Source: Scytalidium lignicola (taxonomy: Eukaryota; Ascomycota; Leotiomycetes). From it: DNA of 64,000 bases. This document shows positions 21,946-34,008 of this stretch, in pieces. The notes beneath the pieces are model-generated. The model was given only the letters and a program-made list of their open reading frames with translations. It ran no database searches and was not told the DNA's origin. The position numbers and the translations under genes were made by a program. The stretch is taken from contig NCSJ02000221.1 in assembly GCA_002812745.2 (NCBI GenBank), positions 1 through 64,000 of the forward strand, read 5' to 3'. Position 1 is the stretch's first letter; each line of letters starts with the position of its first letter.

Positions 21946-24334
21946 TCAATGCCACTGTCGATCTGTGCCGAAATATCCTGTCGCAGTGAAATCAAAGCCC
22001 TCGTCGGGACCTGTATTTATGTCCCGAACGATATCGTCCCATTCCCTCCAAGTTCCCGCGTCGTCTGGGCCATCCATGTCTAGATCCACGAGTGCCGAAT
22101 CATTGAGTATCCATGGGGTTGTCTGCATACCATTTCTCGAAGAGGCCACACCGACTGCTGAAATTTCCTTCTCCGTCATATCGTTCCTCAGCAACTCCTC
22201 AGCATCAGTGTGAAAGAGACCGGGCTCGACCGAGGAGAGATCTACACCGCTCAGGGAGTTCTGAATCGCCGATGAATCGGGTTCCCGGCCGAATGGAAAT
22301 GCACTGCCAGTCGTCCCTACAGTTGGTGCTGTCTCAGTAGACGCGTTAGCCTGTGCTACATGAGGCACAGACGGCGGCAGATTTTGAGTCAGTCCTCGCT
22401 GCTCTTCTCTTTTCCTCCTCGCCTTCTTTATCAGCTTTTTCATAGGTTGCCAGAGCAGAGCGTTCTTGCCGATGGTCATTGCTTCGCTCCAATCGGTGAA
22501 GAGGGCATCCAGCGCGGCCCAAGCGCGATGAGTGACAGGAGAAAGGGGGCGAATGCAAAGCTCGGCAAGAATGAAAGCAACGGCGTGCCACTGCACGTGC
22601 ACACGGAATATCCATCCCCATTTTTTAGTTGCAGGTTCAGATTCCATGGCGCGGCCATTTTCCACCAACTCAATGCTTGCGATGAAGAGTTGGGATTCAG
22701 TCGCCTCCGACAAGGACGTAGCGCCATCAATTCGGTGAAATGGATGATACAGGCCAAGCCACGCCCTCGCTATGACAGTTCTTGTCATTCTCTTGGTTAC
22801 CCAGCAGAGTACTTCAGGATGGTCGCAGCGATGTAAGATTTCCGCTTCCATTCGCTGCTGGAACTCCTCAAGCAGTTTTTTTCGTTCTGAAAAGGACAGA
22901 TTGTGGTTAAGAGATTGCCCAGGCAAGCTCCCAGGATCAGGGTTCTTCAATCGATAGGCCATAGTGTAAGTCTCGAAGCGTATTATACAAAAACTCATAT
23001 CGGTCCACCCATTGCGTTGATTCGGGGCTTCGACGGCATCCACAACAAGATCCACATCATTAACGTTGAGAGGAAGCTTTGTATCAAAGGAATGCTCAGA
23101 GACCGTGGGGTTAGAACCATAGCTTTCCGAGGCATCAAGTTCGAGCATGTATATGGACCACCACAAACGACGGCGCATCTCAGTCTCAAATGGGGATAGT
23201 TTGAATGCTTCTCCATCACGATGCAGGCCGATGGATTGCGCGATCCGGATAGCGAGACCAGTCATTGTCCAAACAATCTGTGGATCCTCATAGCCACCAA
23301 CGCAACTGAGGAAAAGAACAAATGCTTGTAAAGTCGCCAACTCCTGTGTCTTGAAAAGGCCTGCTCGCATGAGGGTTTGTTCGAGACCCGACTTGTAGTT
23401 TGCAATTAATATATGCTTCTTTTCTCCAAATGAGGTTTTGACCTCTTCAACGGTCATGCTATTGATAGTTGCAAAGTAAAAGGCGAATAGCAAAGATTCC
23501 ATGCTCTTACTCAGGTTACGGATATCCTTTGTGGCCATTTGAATGACTTTTTCCATGGTTGGTTTGTGTAGAATACCTGTAACTGGCTGGACATTCTCCA
23601 AGAAAATTTGCCAGTAGCGTCGGATGAGAGATGGATGAGGATGAAGAGACGACAGATCCGCATCGGTGGCAGTAAGACCGAATGTGAAGCCTTGAGTGTA
23701 TGTTAACCCCGATGCTGGTTCCAGCATAGGTGGTGACACATCATCCAATCGTTCTACATCTAAAAGATCACGAATATCTTCGATCTGTGCACACAGTCAG
23801 TATAGTATATATCACTAATGAGAGGTTTCTCGTTCGATTTACCTCGTCGCTAAAGCTTGCCCAAAAGCCATCGCTGACATATCGGCTCTTACCTTCCTCT
23901 ACGACAAGACGGGTATGTTCTTCATTCGGCGTTGGCACACGACTTCCAACATCTTCGTCCGATATCAAATGCTCGTCTGCTATGGCCGAGGGCGTCTCTG
24001 TTGCGTTGTGCAAAGGGTTTCTGCTGAAGCCGGGTGGCACACGTTCAGTGGCTTCTTTGCCGTTCTCAACGGGCAATTTCTCTTTGAGCGTCTTCACGGT
24101 GCGTTCCAGCATTCCCAACCGCTCCATTAAGGCCTGATTAGTCGTGCCGTTGGGTTTTCGGCGTACTCTTTTGCCAGGCACTGGAAATGCACAAGTGGCA
24201 TGCGCCTTGATACAGTTCGAACATGGCGACTGTCTGTCGCATTTCAATTTGCGTCTGTGGCACAATACACAGCTACGCGAAGGTGTATTTGGCGCATGTA
24301 TAGTAGTAGATGGGGCGGAGGTGCTAGCATCCAT
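21946..24334 (-). CDS. Zn2Cys6 transcription factor (regulator 1)
   Basis: A nuclear DNA-binding regulator of 776 residues in two exons, 24334-23843 and 23784-21946, with a 58-bp intron starting GTAAAT and ending CACAG. The binuclear zinc cluster is CVLCHRRKLKC..C..C..C with spacing C-X2-C-X6-C-X5-C-X2-C-X6-C, starting near residue 22. A basic linker (KRVRRKP) and a short heptad region follow. The second exon opens the fungal-specific middle-homology region (RRYWQIFLENVQPVTGILHKP), which continues to about residue 470, with an acidic, aromatic-rich C-terminus that could activate transcription. It faces away from regulator 2 across 2.6 kb. The palindromes at 20.5 kb are one possible target, by proximity only. 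Confidence 0.9.
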
Positions 24335-24385
24335 TGTCCTTCGTAAAGCTGCTTCTGTTGCCGTTTGCTCAACGATGCCGAGAAA

Positions 24386-24433
24386 TCAAGGCTCAGGATA
24401 CATCCGCTCAGGGTACATCGGGTCAGGATACAT
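24386..24433 (-). other. Possible short upstream ORF made of Met-Tyr-Pro repeats
   Basis: In the 5' region of regulator 1, about 50 bp before its start codon, the minus strand has ATG at 24433 and TGA at 24386-24388, encoding MYPDPMYPERMYPEP. It is built from the 15-bp tandem repeat and carries three in-frame ATGs. If the mRNA starts upstream it could lower translation of the main ORF. The transcript start is unknown. Confidence 0.35.
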
Positions 24434-24435
24434 CG
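24391..24435. repeat. 15-bp tandem repeat, three copies
   Basis: Units GCTCAGGATACATCC, GCTCAGGGTACATCG and GGTCAGGATACATCG run from 24391 to 24435, followed by a decayed fourth. They lie in the leader or promoter of regulator 1. Confidence 0.75.
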
Positions 24436-24450
24436 GGTCAGAATGAATGA

Positions 24451-26907
24451 AGTCTACTACGCCCGGCTAAGCCTTAAAGGGCACTAGTCTAGTTACATGA
24501 TTCGCATAGTTATGCTGAGATTGGGGGGCCAGTGCCAGAGATATCAAGGCGACGGATTGTGGTGCGTGCTAACCGAGAGCTACCTGACCCACATGCCTAT
24601 CCAAGTCTATCAAGGACTGCTTACTAATCAGTAGGGATACGCCTAATTGGGTTAAGACTGGAAACCCAATAAAACACCTGGTGTATGGGCGCAGGTAGAG
24701 CAGCACTTTGAGGCTATGGAACGTTTTCATAGCTCTACAGAATATATCGATAGTACCCTAAATTACTTAGCAGAGGGTACGCATGTGATAATGGAGGTCC
24801 GAATTAACACGTGATTCTTTTTTGACACATGGTGGCTCCTATAGGGGGTAGTTCTTAGCCAAATTCGATATGTAGCATAAGAAGATAGTGGCAGAAAGTG
24901 GTCGAGTGATTTTGTGCCTTATTGCCAAAGTCACCTTAAGAATTATGGACTTCACCTAGAATATTGTAATGTAAGTATGGAGCTTGAGGGAATAATTTAG
25001 AAGGGAGAGATAAATGGAAGTGGCAAATCCTAGTTCGTTTTATACTCTTTGTCTTACATAAACTAAGACACAGTTGAGGTTATTGATGGCCTTCGCAGTG
25101 CGGAGCCAGGACGTCCCGCGTTTTCAAGATTGCACGTAATCCGCAATCCAGCTAATCTGCTTGGCTGTTAAGGTGAGCCATCTCTTACTGGCAGGGTTTC
25201 ACAATCCTAATGAAGCCAAATCAAATCAAATCTTGGGACCGAGCAGGATGAAACCAGCACTAGAGTACTTCGCAGCATAAAAGTAGTGCATAGCTTAGGA
25301 CAGTTGTCCCAGAGTACTTGGTGAGGTGATGGGCGAAGCATGATAGAGAACTCTTCAAATTTGGGCACGGCCAGGGAAAACGATACTCGACGCGCATATT
25401 AGCACGCACAGCTTTGTCACAACGCAAATGCACACTAGAAAGATTGGCCTACGCGCTTATCTCCATACGATCAACAAGACCGGCACCGATCAATGCCAAT
25501 GCTGCCGCGGATCTTAGACAGTACGACTCATTATCCTCGAATACAAGAATTGGATGTAGGTACAACAGAAGATGTAGGTAAGCAGGCGACTATGTGTGGA
25601 CATTAAACGCGTGCTCTGTAGTTCATCAATGGCAGCGAAAGAATCCTAGTGCCTTTACAACAAAAAAGGTATACCGTATACCGCGTAACCCTAGGATCTG
25701 TCCTGCAGTACGTAAGTACATGAGCAGGTGGGACACCAATCCTGAGATCAGATGAACTCTAGGTTGGTGAGTGTGCTAGGTAAGCAGTCTTACTAGTGTG
25801 TGAAGACGACCACATATCCTATTGGCCCAACTCTCGGTTAGGACAACTAAAGATCTAATTGTTTCTCGCTGGTAGGAAAATATATTCAGATCAGGACTAC
25901 TACCACAAAGATGATCTCGCACCTATCCTACCGTTGATTATCCGAGATGATCCTTTGACAGCGATCTCCACCCCCACTATTTCCTGATTATTGCAGCAAT
26001 TATCGCTCTTCGAACGTTGCAACCCACGTGGTCCTTAGATTTAGCCACGTGGCTTATGCAAATTGTAGCCCTACGAACCGAAGGAAGCTTCTTTACCGTA
26101 TTTAAGCTTTGCATATTTTAGATTATAAAGTTTGGTACTGTACTGTATCTGATTATCCTCACTTCTGCAGATCGCTCTCAGGAGGTAAGTCACACATACG
26201 GCCGTTGAACGATGATTGGCCCACCCAGACCTTACGTTTTAGGGTAGTAAATCGTCACAAGGTATTATGCCCCTCAGCCAATCATGACAAGAGTCTTAGT
26301 TAGCGCTCAGTATCGTTGCCATAACCGACCTCGGTGGACGCCCTTTTGGATCCTGGCAATATAGCGATGGATCTATGTGGCTCCGAGACCACTTGCCTTT
26401 TGACATCCCTAGCGTTAGGGTATTTTTATAACAAGAAAATCAAATAAATAAGACTTTAAGNAAAAAAGAAAAGTTTGCTTTTAACAGTTAAAAGCGATAG
26501 AACTTTGTTAGACCTATCAAACCCGCAAGAAANTTTTCGTCCGTCGAAATTCGTCCGAAAACCCCTAATTTAATCACGTGGAACATGCTGCTCACATAAT
26601 CACTTCCCTATGTCAGAGGTTATGGCGCAGGGAATAGGCTACTACGCATATATCTTGTATGGTACAGAGACTCAATTGGCTGCTAGTCTTGATGATGTAC
26701 AGTACATAGGGGTGTGTGTGAAAATCCTTCAACCGTAGCCGACCGTAAGCTCCCTGAGCTGTGATTGGTTGTGCTATTACATAAGCACCATACTCTCTGA
26801 CACCCTACATCTTGTGCATCATGTATCTTGGCCACAACACAAACTCATTAATGCAGAAACTTTTTAGTACCTCGTCAAAGCTAGAAATTTCGGCTACAGA
26901 TTGCACG
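24451..26907. other. Divergent promoter region between regulators 1 and 2
   Basis: About 2.45 kb without a supported gene. Ns occur at 26461 and 26533 beside A or T runs. A short open frame near 24690-24810 (WAQVEQHFEAMERFHSSTEY) has no recognised family. Confidence 0.45.
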
Positions 26908-29128
26908 ATGTCCGAAACGTCGAGCTCCTCGGGTCATTCAGCATTGAGGCCTGTACGCAAGGGAACAAAAAGTTGCGTCGAATGTGAGTGCAGCCCATAT
27001 CAAAACCACTCTAAATGCTCACGGTCCTACTCTGTCAGGTAGACACCGTAAGATTCGTTGTGTATTTCGCCCAAAGGATCCATCAACTTGCATTTCTTGC
27101 TTCTCACATGGCATCCGATGTGCGAGTCAAGCGGAAATTGATCCCGTTGCTCCCACTCACGCGAGGATGAATCTGAGTGAGAGAGTGGCCCAACTTGAGA
27201 AAGAGTTAGCAGCTCTGCGTGCATACAACGACGTTACGCCTCGCAAGAATTCTTTCCTGGCTGATGGGAAAGCACACTCTGATCCATCAACACAGCCCAC
27301 GAATGCTTTCGGCACTTCGTCGGAAATATCAAGACCTCTCTCAGCCTTATCACCCACAGCTGCCAACAACCTCCCTATACTCTCTCTATTCGACAATACT
27401 ATCCTCACCACAAGCGAAACAAACAACGCTATCTATGACTCCATCTCCCGGGAATTCGGCACTGGATCTCTCAGGCCAGTAAATTACCGAAGCACCCCCC
27501 ATTTCCGAATGTCGAGGATCAAAAGAGCCAGAATCTGCGAGGCTCTCACCGATCTACTACCTTCTCAATCTGCCATGTGTGAGGTTCCCGAAATCTGCGG
27601 ATTCTGGTGGGATTTCTTGCGAACATTACATCCATACATGTGCTGCGAGGATGACAAAATGTCGATCCAAAGCTATGTCCTTCTGGCTCTCAATCAAGAT
27701 AATCCATGCATTCTTGGAAGTGCACTATCTTGGCTTGCTATAAGCATGCAATGTCTTCCTATGAGCTACGACACTGGTCACCTTAGCCTACCGATCCCCC
27801 TCAATGACTTGACTCAGCATTATGTGTCAACTATTGATCGATTGATCGTGTGTGATGATGAAATCTCAGTGTCTCTGGAGGGTATCGAGTGTATTCTACT
27901 TCAAGGTCAATTTTATGGCAATGTTGGTCGTCCGCGCAAGGCTTGGACAATCATCAGGAAGGCCCTCTCCCACGCGCTTTTATTGGGACTTCACAAGACT
28001 ACGTCCCAAGCATCAGCCACTCCATCACCGCATCATCAACGACGAGAGAATGTTTGGTGGCACTTAGTACAGTGTGATGCCTACCTCAGTCTGATGCTAG
28101 GCCTTCAAAGCTTCACAAAACCCCCGCTTTCGAACTCACAGGTCGAGCTCCTGGCCAGCCCTAGTATCATCTCCTGCGACCTTTACAGAAACAAACTCTT
28201 TACCGTGATCAGCAAGATCGGTGACCGAAACCAAGCCATGCAAATTTCATCGGACACGACGTTAATGACCACGATGGAAATCAATCAGGAACTAGATGCA
28301 CTTTCCAGCCATTTGCAACCAATATCCTGGAATCCGATTATGCCATCTCAAACTTACAGCATAAAAGATGCTCTCGGAAATTACGAGAGTATAATAATGC
28401 ATTTCTGGCACTACCAAGCAAAAGCGTACCTGCATCTTCCATTCATGCTCCAAAGCCCCTCCTCCAGCGAGTTCGACTACAACCGCACAGCCTGCATATC
28501 AGGGTCCCGCGAGGTCGTGCAGGTGTATATCAGAATGCGTGAGCTTGCTGGCGGTAGGATCAATCTTTGCCGCGTCGTGGACTTCCAGGTTTTTATGGCC
28601 GCTGTGATCGTGATTCTTGGGCTATTGGGCTACAGACCTACGTCTGCACCGCGGAATTACAGCCAAGAGGCGGAAGACTGGAGCCTGGTGTATCAGACGA
28701 TGGGGATTCTGAAAGTGGTGTCTGCCGAGCCGGAGAACTTGATTGCGGCTCAGTGTTTCCAAGCTTTGGAAGCACTTGTGTCCATTGCTAGTGGCCAACT
28801 CTCAACCAACGGAGAGACATCTGGACACAAGATCTTCATTCCGTACTTTGGGATGATAAATGTAGCTCCTGTGAGCAGCTTCATGAATAGGACGACTCAG
28901 GGCGCGACACCCCATCTGCAAGAAGTGAACCTCCCACCAGCAACTAGCTCTCAAGCAAACAATCCCATCATCGACATCGATGTGTTCAATGCATTCTCCT
29001 TTAGCAATGGTTTGCAAAACTTGAACTCGGTTCCTCAATCGGGGGTTCCCAATGATATCCTACTCCCGGATACACTTGCTATGGATATTGATCAAGACTG
29101 GAGTTGGATGTTGAATACCGATTATTAA
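26908..29128 (+). CDS. Zn2Cys6 transcription factor (regulator 2)
   Basis: A nuclear regulator of 721 residues. Exon 1 is 26908-26983, the intron is 26984-27038 (55 bp, GTGAGT..CAG) and exon 2 is 27039-29128. The intron splits the zinc cluster inside a Cys codon: joined, it reads SCVECRHRKIRC followed by a nine-residue loop and C-X2-C-X6-C, a complete Zn2Cys6. I chose the Met at 26908 (MSETSSSSGH) because a short basic lead-in to the cluster is usual; in-frame Mets exist upstream at 26821 and 26851. A coiled-coil-like heptad stretch (RVAQLEKELAALRAY) at about residue 70-85 fits dimerisation. The fungal-specific middle-homology region follows. Its neighbours are a convergent MFS gene and a reductase. 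Confidence 0.9.
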
Positions 29129-29318
29129 ATGAATGGACAAATGTAAATTATTGCAGCAGTGTTACACATAATGACTCTAAGACAGGAGCAGGGATTCAAT
29201 AATGAATGAGACGAACTTTCCTCCACAAACACCCAAAACTACAACCCCTTAGCAACTGATCTCCTTCTAATTTACCCAGATCTTCCCCGTTTGAAATCAC
29301 AGCCTGATACCATGCACC

Positions 29319-31262
29319 TCAAATCCTGATCTTAATCTTCTCCCACCTCGCAATCAAGCTCACGAGGGTAGCCACCCCAGCCAACGTAGTAGCCAAGATG
29401 AACACAGTATGCAGACTCTGCATATAAGACAACACAACACCAGGGATAGCCTCCGCAGGCAGCGAGTTTCGGAACTGCGTCGCGCCAAGTCCAATCACTA
29501 TCTTGGGGTCGATCTCAGGAATGTTGACCTTCAGGTGCTTAACAAGTTTATTTGAAAAGATTGAATCTGCTGCAGAGACGAAGAACGTTCCGCCCATCAT
29601 TTGGAAAACTGCCTATCATCAATACAAAGTTCGCTCTGCTAGCTGTGAGAGTACTTACAGAGGCTGATGGCAGTGTAGTGCGAGACTTCAGGAAGTTCAC
29701 AAATTGACTGGGCGACGATTTGCGGGACTTGGAACGCGAAACCTACTCCCAGGCCTGCTAGAACCTGATACCCGATCCAGCGTGAAGACTTTGAGCCGAT
29801 TTGGAGAGTATAGATCATGCCCATGCCGATTGTGGTCACTACTCCTCCGCTAACTAGAATTGGGACGTAGTGGCCGAAAGCGGAAATCAGTCTACCAGAA
29901 GCAATAGTCGTAATTGCTAGAAGTTTTAGCGGGGCTTGGATATCTATAGGTACGGTTTGACTCACTCATGGCTATGATGAGAGGCAAGTTGTGGACTCCA
30001 GATGCTTGGGCCGATGCCCCGTCAATGGCTTGAAAGTAGATGGGCAGGTAGTAGAGCTAGGTGAAGAAAGAACCCGCAAAGCTTCGAAGCTGTTAGTATC
30101 AGACTTCCTTCAGATAGGTATAAGCTTACAAGAAAGCAAACAGACAAACTGCTAGCATGGCCCTGTTCTTCAGTATCCTGAAAGTAAGCTGTGCTTTCTC
30201 GCCCTGCCACCATTCATTCAATATGAAGACAAAAATCAGCACAGGGAAGAGAACCAATACGGCGATCACAGAAGCCGAGTTCCAAGCTTTGGTAGTACCG
30301 CCCCATTCCATGGCGAGAAGGTAACAAATTGTGGCTGCCATGATCAAGGAGGTTCCGCTGAAGTCCATCTGCAAGACTTTCTCTAGCAGTGGAGCTTTCA
30401 AAGGTTGCGCTGTTGACGGGGTCTTGAACAAGAGCAGGATAACAACGATTGATGGAACACCAATGGGTAGGTTGATATAGAAACTTGAAAGTGTTAGCTA
30501 AGCCCGAGCAGAATACGGGTAGACACTTACCACCATCGCCAAGAGACACGACCCGTGAAAACACCACCCAAAAGAGGCCCAACAACACTGCCTGCCCCGA
30601 AGGTTGCTCCCATTATACCCGTGAACGCGGGTCGCAGCCGAGGAGGCGCTGCAAACGCAACAATGGTGTAGCATCCAGTTGAGATTCCTGAAGCCCCAAG
30701 TCCCGCGATGGCTCGGCCTGCAATGAGCATGCTGCTGTTCTGAGAAACGCCTGCGGCATAGCATTAGATTTCTTTCAAGAAGCCAAATGATCTTCACTCA
30801 CCACATATCAAGCTACCTAGTTCGAAGATTGCAATTGCAGTCATGAAGGATGCCTTGATTGGAAAGAACTTGTATACTTTGCCCCAGGAGGACTGGAACG
30901 AAGCCAAAGTAAGGAAGAATGCTGAGCCATACCACCCAATCTGATCCAAGCTGTGGAATTGGTCTGTGATGCGAGGTATAGCTGTAGCAACGATCGTCTC
31001 GGCGATGTCAGCAGAAAATATCATGATTCTCAATCTGTCAACTTACCAAGTCGAGAGCGACTAGGAAGACGGCCAGTACGAGAGCCAGAACCACCATGGC
31101 AAGCCTGAATCCTTTTGGATACTCTCCCACATCATCATAAGTAGGGTTGACTTGTTCTTTCCCCTGCTCTACGTCTCCTTTACCTTCAGGCTCTTCTCCA
31201 ACATCTGCCAGTGCCGTTCTATTGACCTTTTCGGTCGTGCTGCTTGTGGATGTGGTTGACAT
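29319..31262 (-). CDS. MFS transporter, DHA2/14-TM type, with an in-frame stop
   Basis: Seven exons: 31262-31047, 30997-30802, 30750-30531, 30483-30130, 30081-29966, 29916-29659 and 29608-29319. All introns are 47-51 bp with GT..AG ends and every phase matches. The product would be 549 residues: an acidic N-terminus, then about 14 membrane segments. Family motifs are [46 protein letters not shown] and [15 protein letters not shown]. Such drug:H+ antiporters in the plasma membrane export toxins or metabolites. However, exon 5 contains TAG (30057-30059) just before [10 protein letters not shown], and I found no splice choice that avoids it while keeping the frame. The gene may thus be a recent pseudogene, or the base may be an error. 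Confidence 0.82.
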
Positions 31263-31891
31263 TATTGCAAATCGAGTGATTGAATCTATGAGTGTATAGA
31301 AAGAGAGCTCGGGAGGTCTGAAAAGTGCAGTGTTGTTACTCGTCCATCCCCTGGCTCGTTATAAGCACACAAGGGACGACTTGGTGCTGGCGTGTGCTCT
31401 TCTACCTATCCTTGTTCGTCCGCCGAGAACTACGCCGACTCGAATGCTTAGAAATTTCGGATTTTGAAAATATCCGCTTCTATGTAACAATAAATACAAA
31501 TCAATGGTTGTAAGTAGGGAGCACCTCCAAACAAAATCTTCGCTTCACTTCGTCCGCGAAATCTCGTCCGAACGAAGTCTTGATTAGCACGACCGCCCTA
31601 AAGCTAGTGTATGATTGGGGGAAAAATCGAGATGAAGGACTGAATAAGAGCACCAGATAGGATAATTTACCAACGCAGGATTCGGACTTTGAAGCACCTG
31701 TGAATGTCCGTGAAGGGTGGATCGGGTCATTGAGTCCCGCGCAAGGAAGATAGATCGCCCAATCAATCACCAGTGACTACTGATTTCTGAGCCGCATAAT
31801 CAATATAAAGTTAACATTATTTGCCACAACAGAATACATTCACAGCTACTCCATTCTACGGCAATCTTTCCACACAACTTATTATCTCAAA
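31263..31891. promoter_or_regulatory. Shared divergent promoter, MFS and NmrA-like genes
   Basis: The 629-bp space between the two start codons. A TATAAAG lies at 31804-31810 on the plus strand, 88 bp before the reductase start. No clear box is seen on the MFS side. The head-to-head arrangement suggests joint control. Confidence 0.5.
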
Positions 31892-32824
31892 ATGTCAACT
31901 CCCAAGAGCTTCGTTGCTGTTGCCGGTGCTGCAGGTCATCTAGGCTCCCTGATTGCCCTAAGTCTGCGCAAGAGGAATGTAGCAGTTAAAGCCCTTGTAC
32001 GTCCTGGCACCGCAGCATCGCGCACTCAAACATTGCGCGATGCCGGCGTCACAATTGCAGAAGTCGATATGACCAACGTTCGATCTCTAACGGAAACCCT
32101 GGAAGGCGCTTCAACAGTGGTTTCAGCACTCCAAGGTCTCCGAGAGGTTATACTAGATATCCAAGGAGCTCTTCTCAATGCTGCCGTCGCCGCAAAGGTA
32201 CCGCGTTTTATCCCATCCGACTTTGCCCTGGATTTCACAAAGACAGCGCCTGGTTCTAACCGAAACCTCGATCTTCGACGCGAGTTCCACGCGAAACTTG
32301 ACGAATCTGGCATCCAATGGACGGGTATTCTAAACGGGGGCTTTATGGAACTCCTTACAGGCGGTCAGATTCCACTAATCAACGACAAGTGGCACCGCAT
32401 CATGTATTTCGGCAGCGCGGACCAGAAATTCGATTTCACAACTGTGCCAGACGTAGCTGCATACACTGCTGCCGTGGCTGCCGATCCGAACCCGACCCCC
32501 AAGATCTTACGTATTGCAGGTGACTCGTTCAACACAAAAGACTTGGCTGCTGTTGTATCCCGGGTACGTGGCCGGAAGTACACCACGTTGTGGACGGGCA
32601 GCGTAGGGTTCCTTCGGATGATGATTCCGATAATGAAATTCTTCATTGGGGGTGTGGAGGATAAACTGCTTCCCCCTTGGCAGGGCATGCAGTATTTGGA
32701 GAACATGGTCTCGGGTAAAGGCAAGCTGGATTCTTTGGACAACGACAAGTATCCCGAGCTGGTGTGGACTACGGTGGAGCAAGCTCTGAAAGAGGCAGAT
32801 GCGGAGAAGGCAAAATCAACTTGA
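31892..32824 (+). CDS. NmrA-like / isoflavone-reductase-type NAD(P)-binding protein
   Basis: A single-exon gene of 310 residues, the usual length of the family. The Rossmann motif GAAGHLG lies at residues 12-18 (GxxGxxG), with the later conserved PSDFALDF segment and the NGGFME region typical of NmrA/phenylcoumaran-benzylic-ether-reductase-like proteins. Members are either NAD(P)H-dependent reductases acting on aromatic secondary metabolites or redox-sensing regulators that lack catalysis; sequence alone does not decide. There is no signal peptide, so it is cytosolic. The head-to-head pairing with the MFS exporter suggests a role in the same metabolite or detoxification pathway. Confidence 0.9.
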   Translation: MSTPKSFVAVAGAAGHLGSLIALSLRKRNVAVKALVRPGTAASRTQTLRDAGVTIAEVDMTNVRSLTETLEGASTVVSALQGLREVILDIQGALLNAAVAAKVPRFIPSDFALDFTKTAPGSNRNLDLRREFHAKLDESGIQWTGILNGGFMELLTGGQIPLINDKWHRIMYFGSADQKFDFTTVPDVAAYTAAVAADPNPTPKILRIAGDSFNTKDLAAVVSRVRGRKYTTLWTGSVGFLRMMIPIMKFFIGGVEDKLLPPWQGMQYLENMVSGKGKLDSLDNDKYPELVWTTVEQALKEADAEKAKST

Positions 32825-34008
32825 AGTGGAGTTCATTCTCGATGTTTGATGAAAGGAGGTCAAATAGGTAATGAGTCTTATGTAATGATAAGTGTATAAT
32901 GCAGTATCAATGTTTACTCAATAACTTCCAACATCGCTTAGGTCCTTTCTTATGTACTATTGCCATGACTCTATCTTAACTTACCCCTGAATATTAGTTT
33001 CATTGTATCTTATATGGTAGTTGTAGTTTAGGATAATCAATTGACCACGTTTCTATGATACTACTAAAGACTGACCTTCCGTAGATCTGACAGCATGTAT
33101 TCTAGACACTCTCTAGTCTTCCTAGGCACCCTCTAGCTCTCTACACACCGGCATGCGCTTACTGTCCTCTCAGGCTGTATAGCCGGTCTCATCGTAGCCG
33201 CTATTATACACCGTGCTTTACAGGGTTTACCTGCTTCGCGTTACCGGGAGAGATCTCCCTCTTCTTAGCCGACCATGTCTTGTTGGAGTTGTTACTATTA
33301 TATTCCTTGCCGGGTAATATAAAGTAGTGTTTCCGCTCTAACTAAGTAAAGAATATACACGTAACTTTAGAGCAGCACTTCTAGCTTGCCTGTGTCGAAC
33401 GTAACGAGGTGTAGAGGAGCTGCCTTAACGAGTTTTCCTCCGCTATATATATATACCCCAGGGATGCTCTGTTTGATAGCTAGGAGGCGTTTATATTCAG
33501 CTACATAGAGACCTGCTTTAGGCTACGCTACTAGCGTAGTAGCTATCAATCGGGTTGGTTTTATAAGCCAGATCCCTTGTTTCATAGAGGGTGTGATTTT
33601 CTACTGTATTCCTTTTCTAGGGTTTACCCGTGTTGGGAATGTGTATCTCTAGCCGATGACTGCAAGGAGAGATTTGAACTCTTAGAAGTATTAGAGATCG
33701 ATCGAAAGATCTATTAAAGTCCTTTCTCGTGGCCCTTCTCTAACATAGACTTCGCATCCTAAAAAACTCATAGTTAGCTGGTGTAGAAGCAAGTAGAAGC
33801 CGAGATATACCTGATTGTAAGCACAAGGTGCGGAGGCCGAGAGTTTGATTGAATCTGAAAAGTGCAGAGGCTGAAAAACACTTAGTACAATCTGACATTC
33901 CCCCTTTTTACTGTAGGAAAATTTCGATATATAGTATTATTTTCTACGTACCTTTTCAGCTTTCAGATCTTCTATGCTTTTTGTATTGTTTTGTCCTTCT
34001 AACTAGTG
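32825..34008. other. Intergenic with an unrecognised decayed frame
   Basis: No gene supported. On the minus strand around 33380-33520 an open stretch (EYKRLLAIKQSIPGVYIYSG, then KLVKAAPLHLVTFDT) looks coding but is bounded by stops and matches no family I know. The balanced composition gives way to AT-rich DNA at about 33.9 kb. Confidence 0.4.

Noticed and set aside
22346..23219. Several open frames on both strands
   Set aside because: All overlap the second exon of regulator 1 in other frames.
26530..31580. Similar CGTCCG..GAAAT..CGTCCGAA words near 26540 and 31550 as a shared transposon end
   Set aside because: The match is short and no paired inverted end or duplication was found.
13011..32824. 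Calling 13-33 kb one working metabolite cluster
   Set aside because: No intact core synthase is present, so only a remnant or reused set of accessory genes can be claimed.
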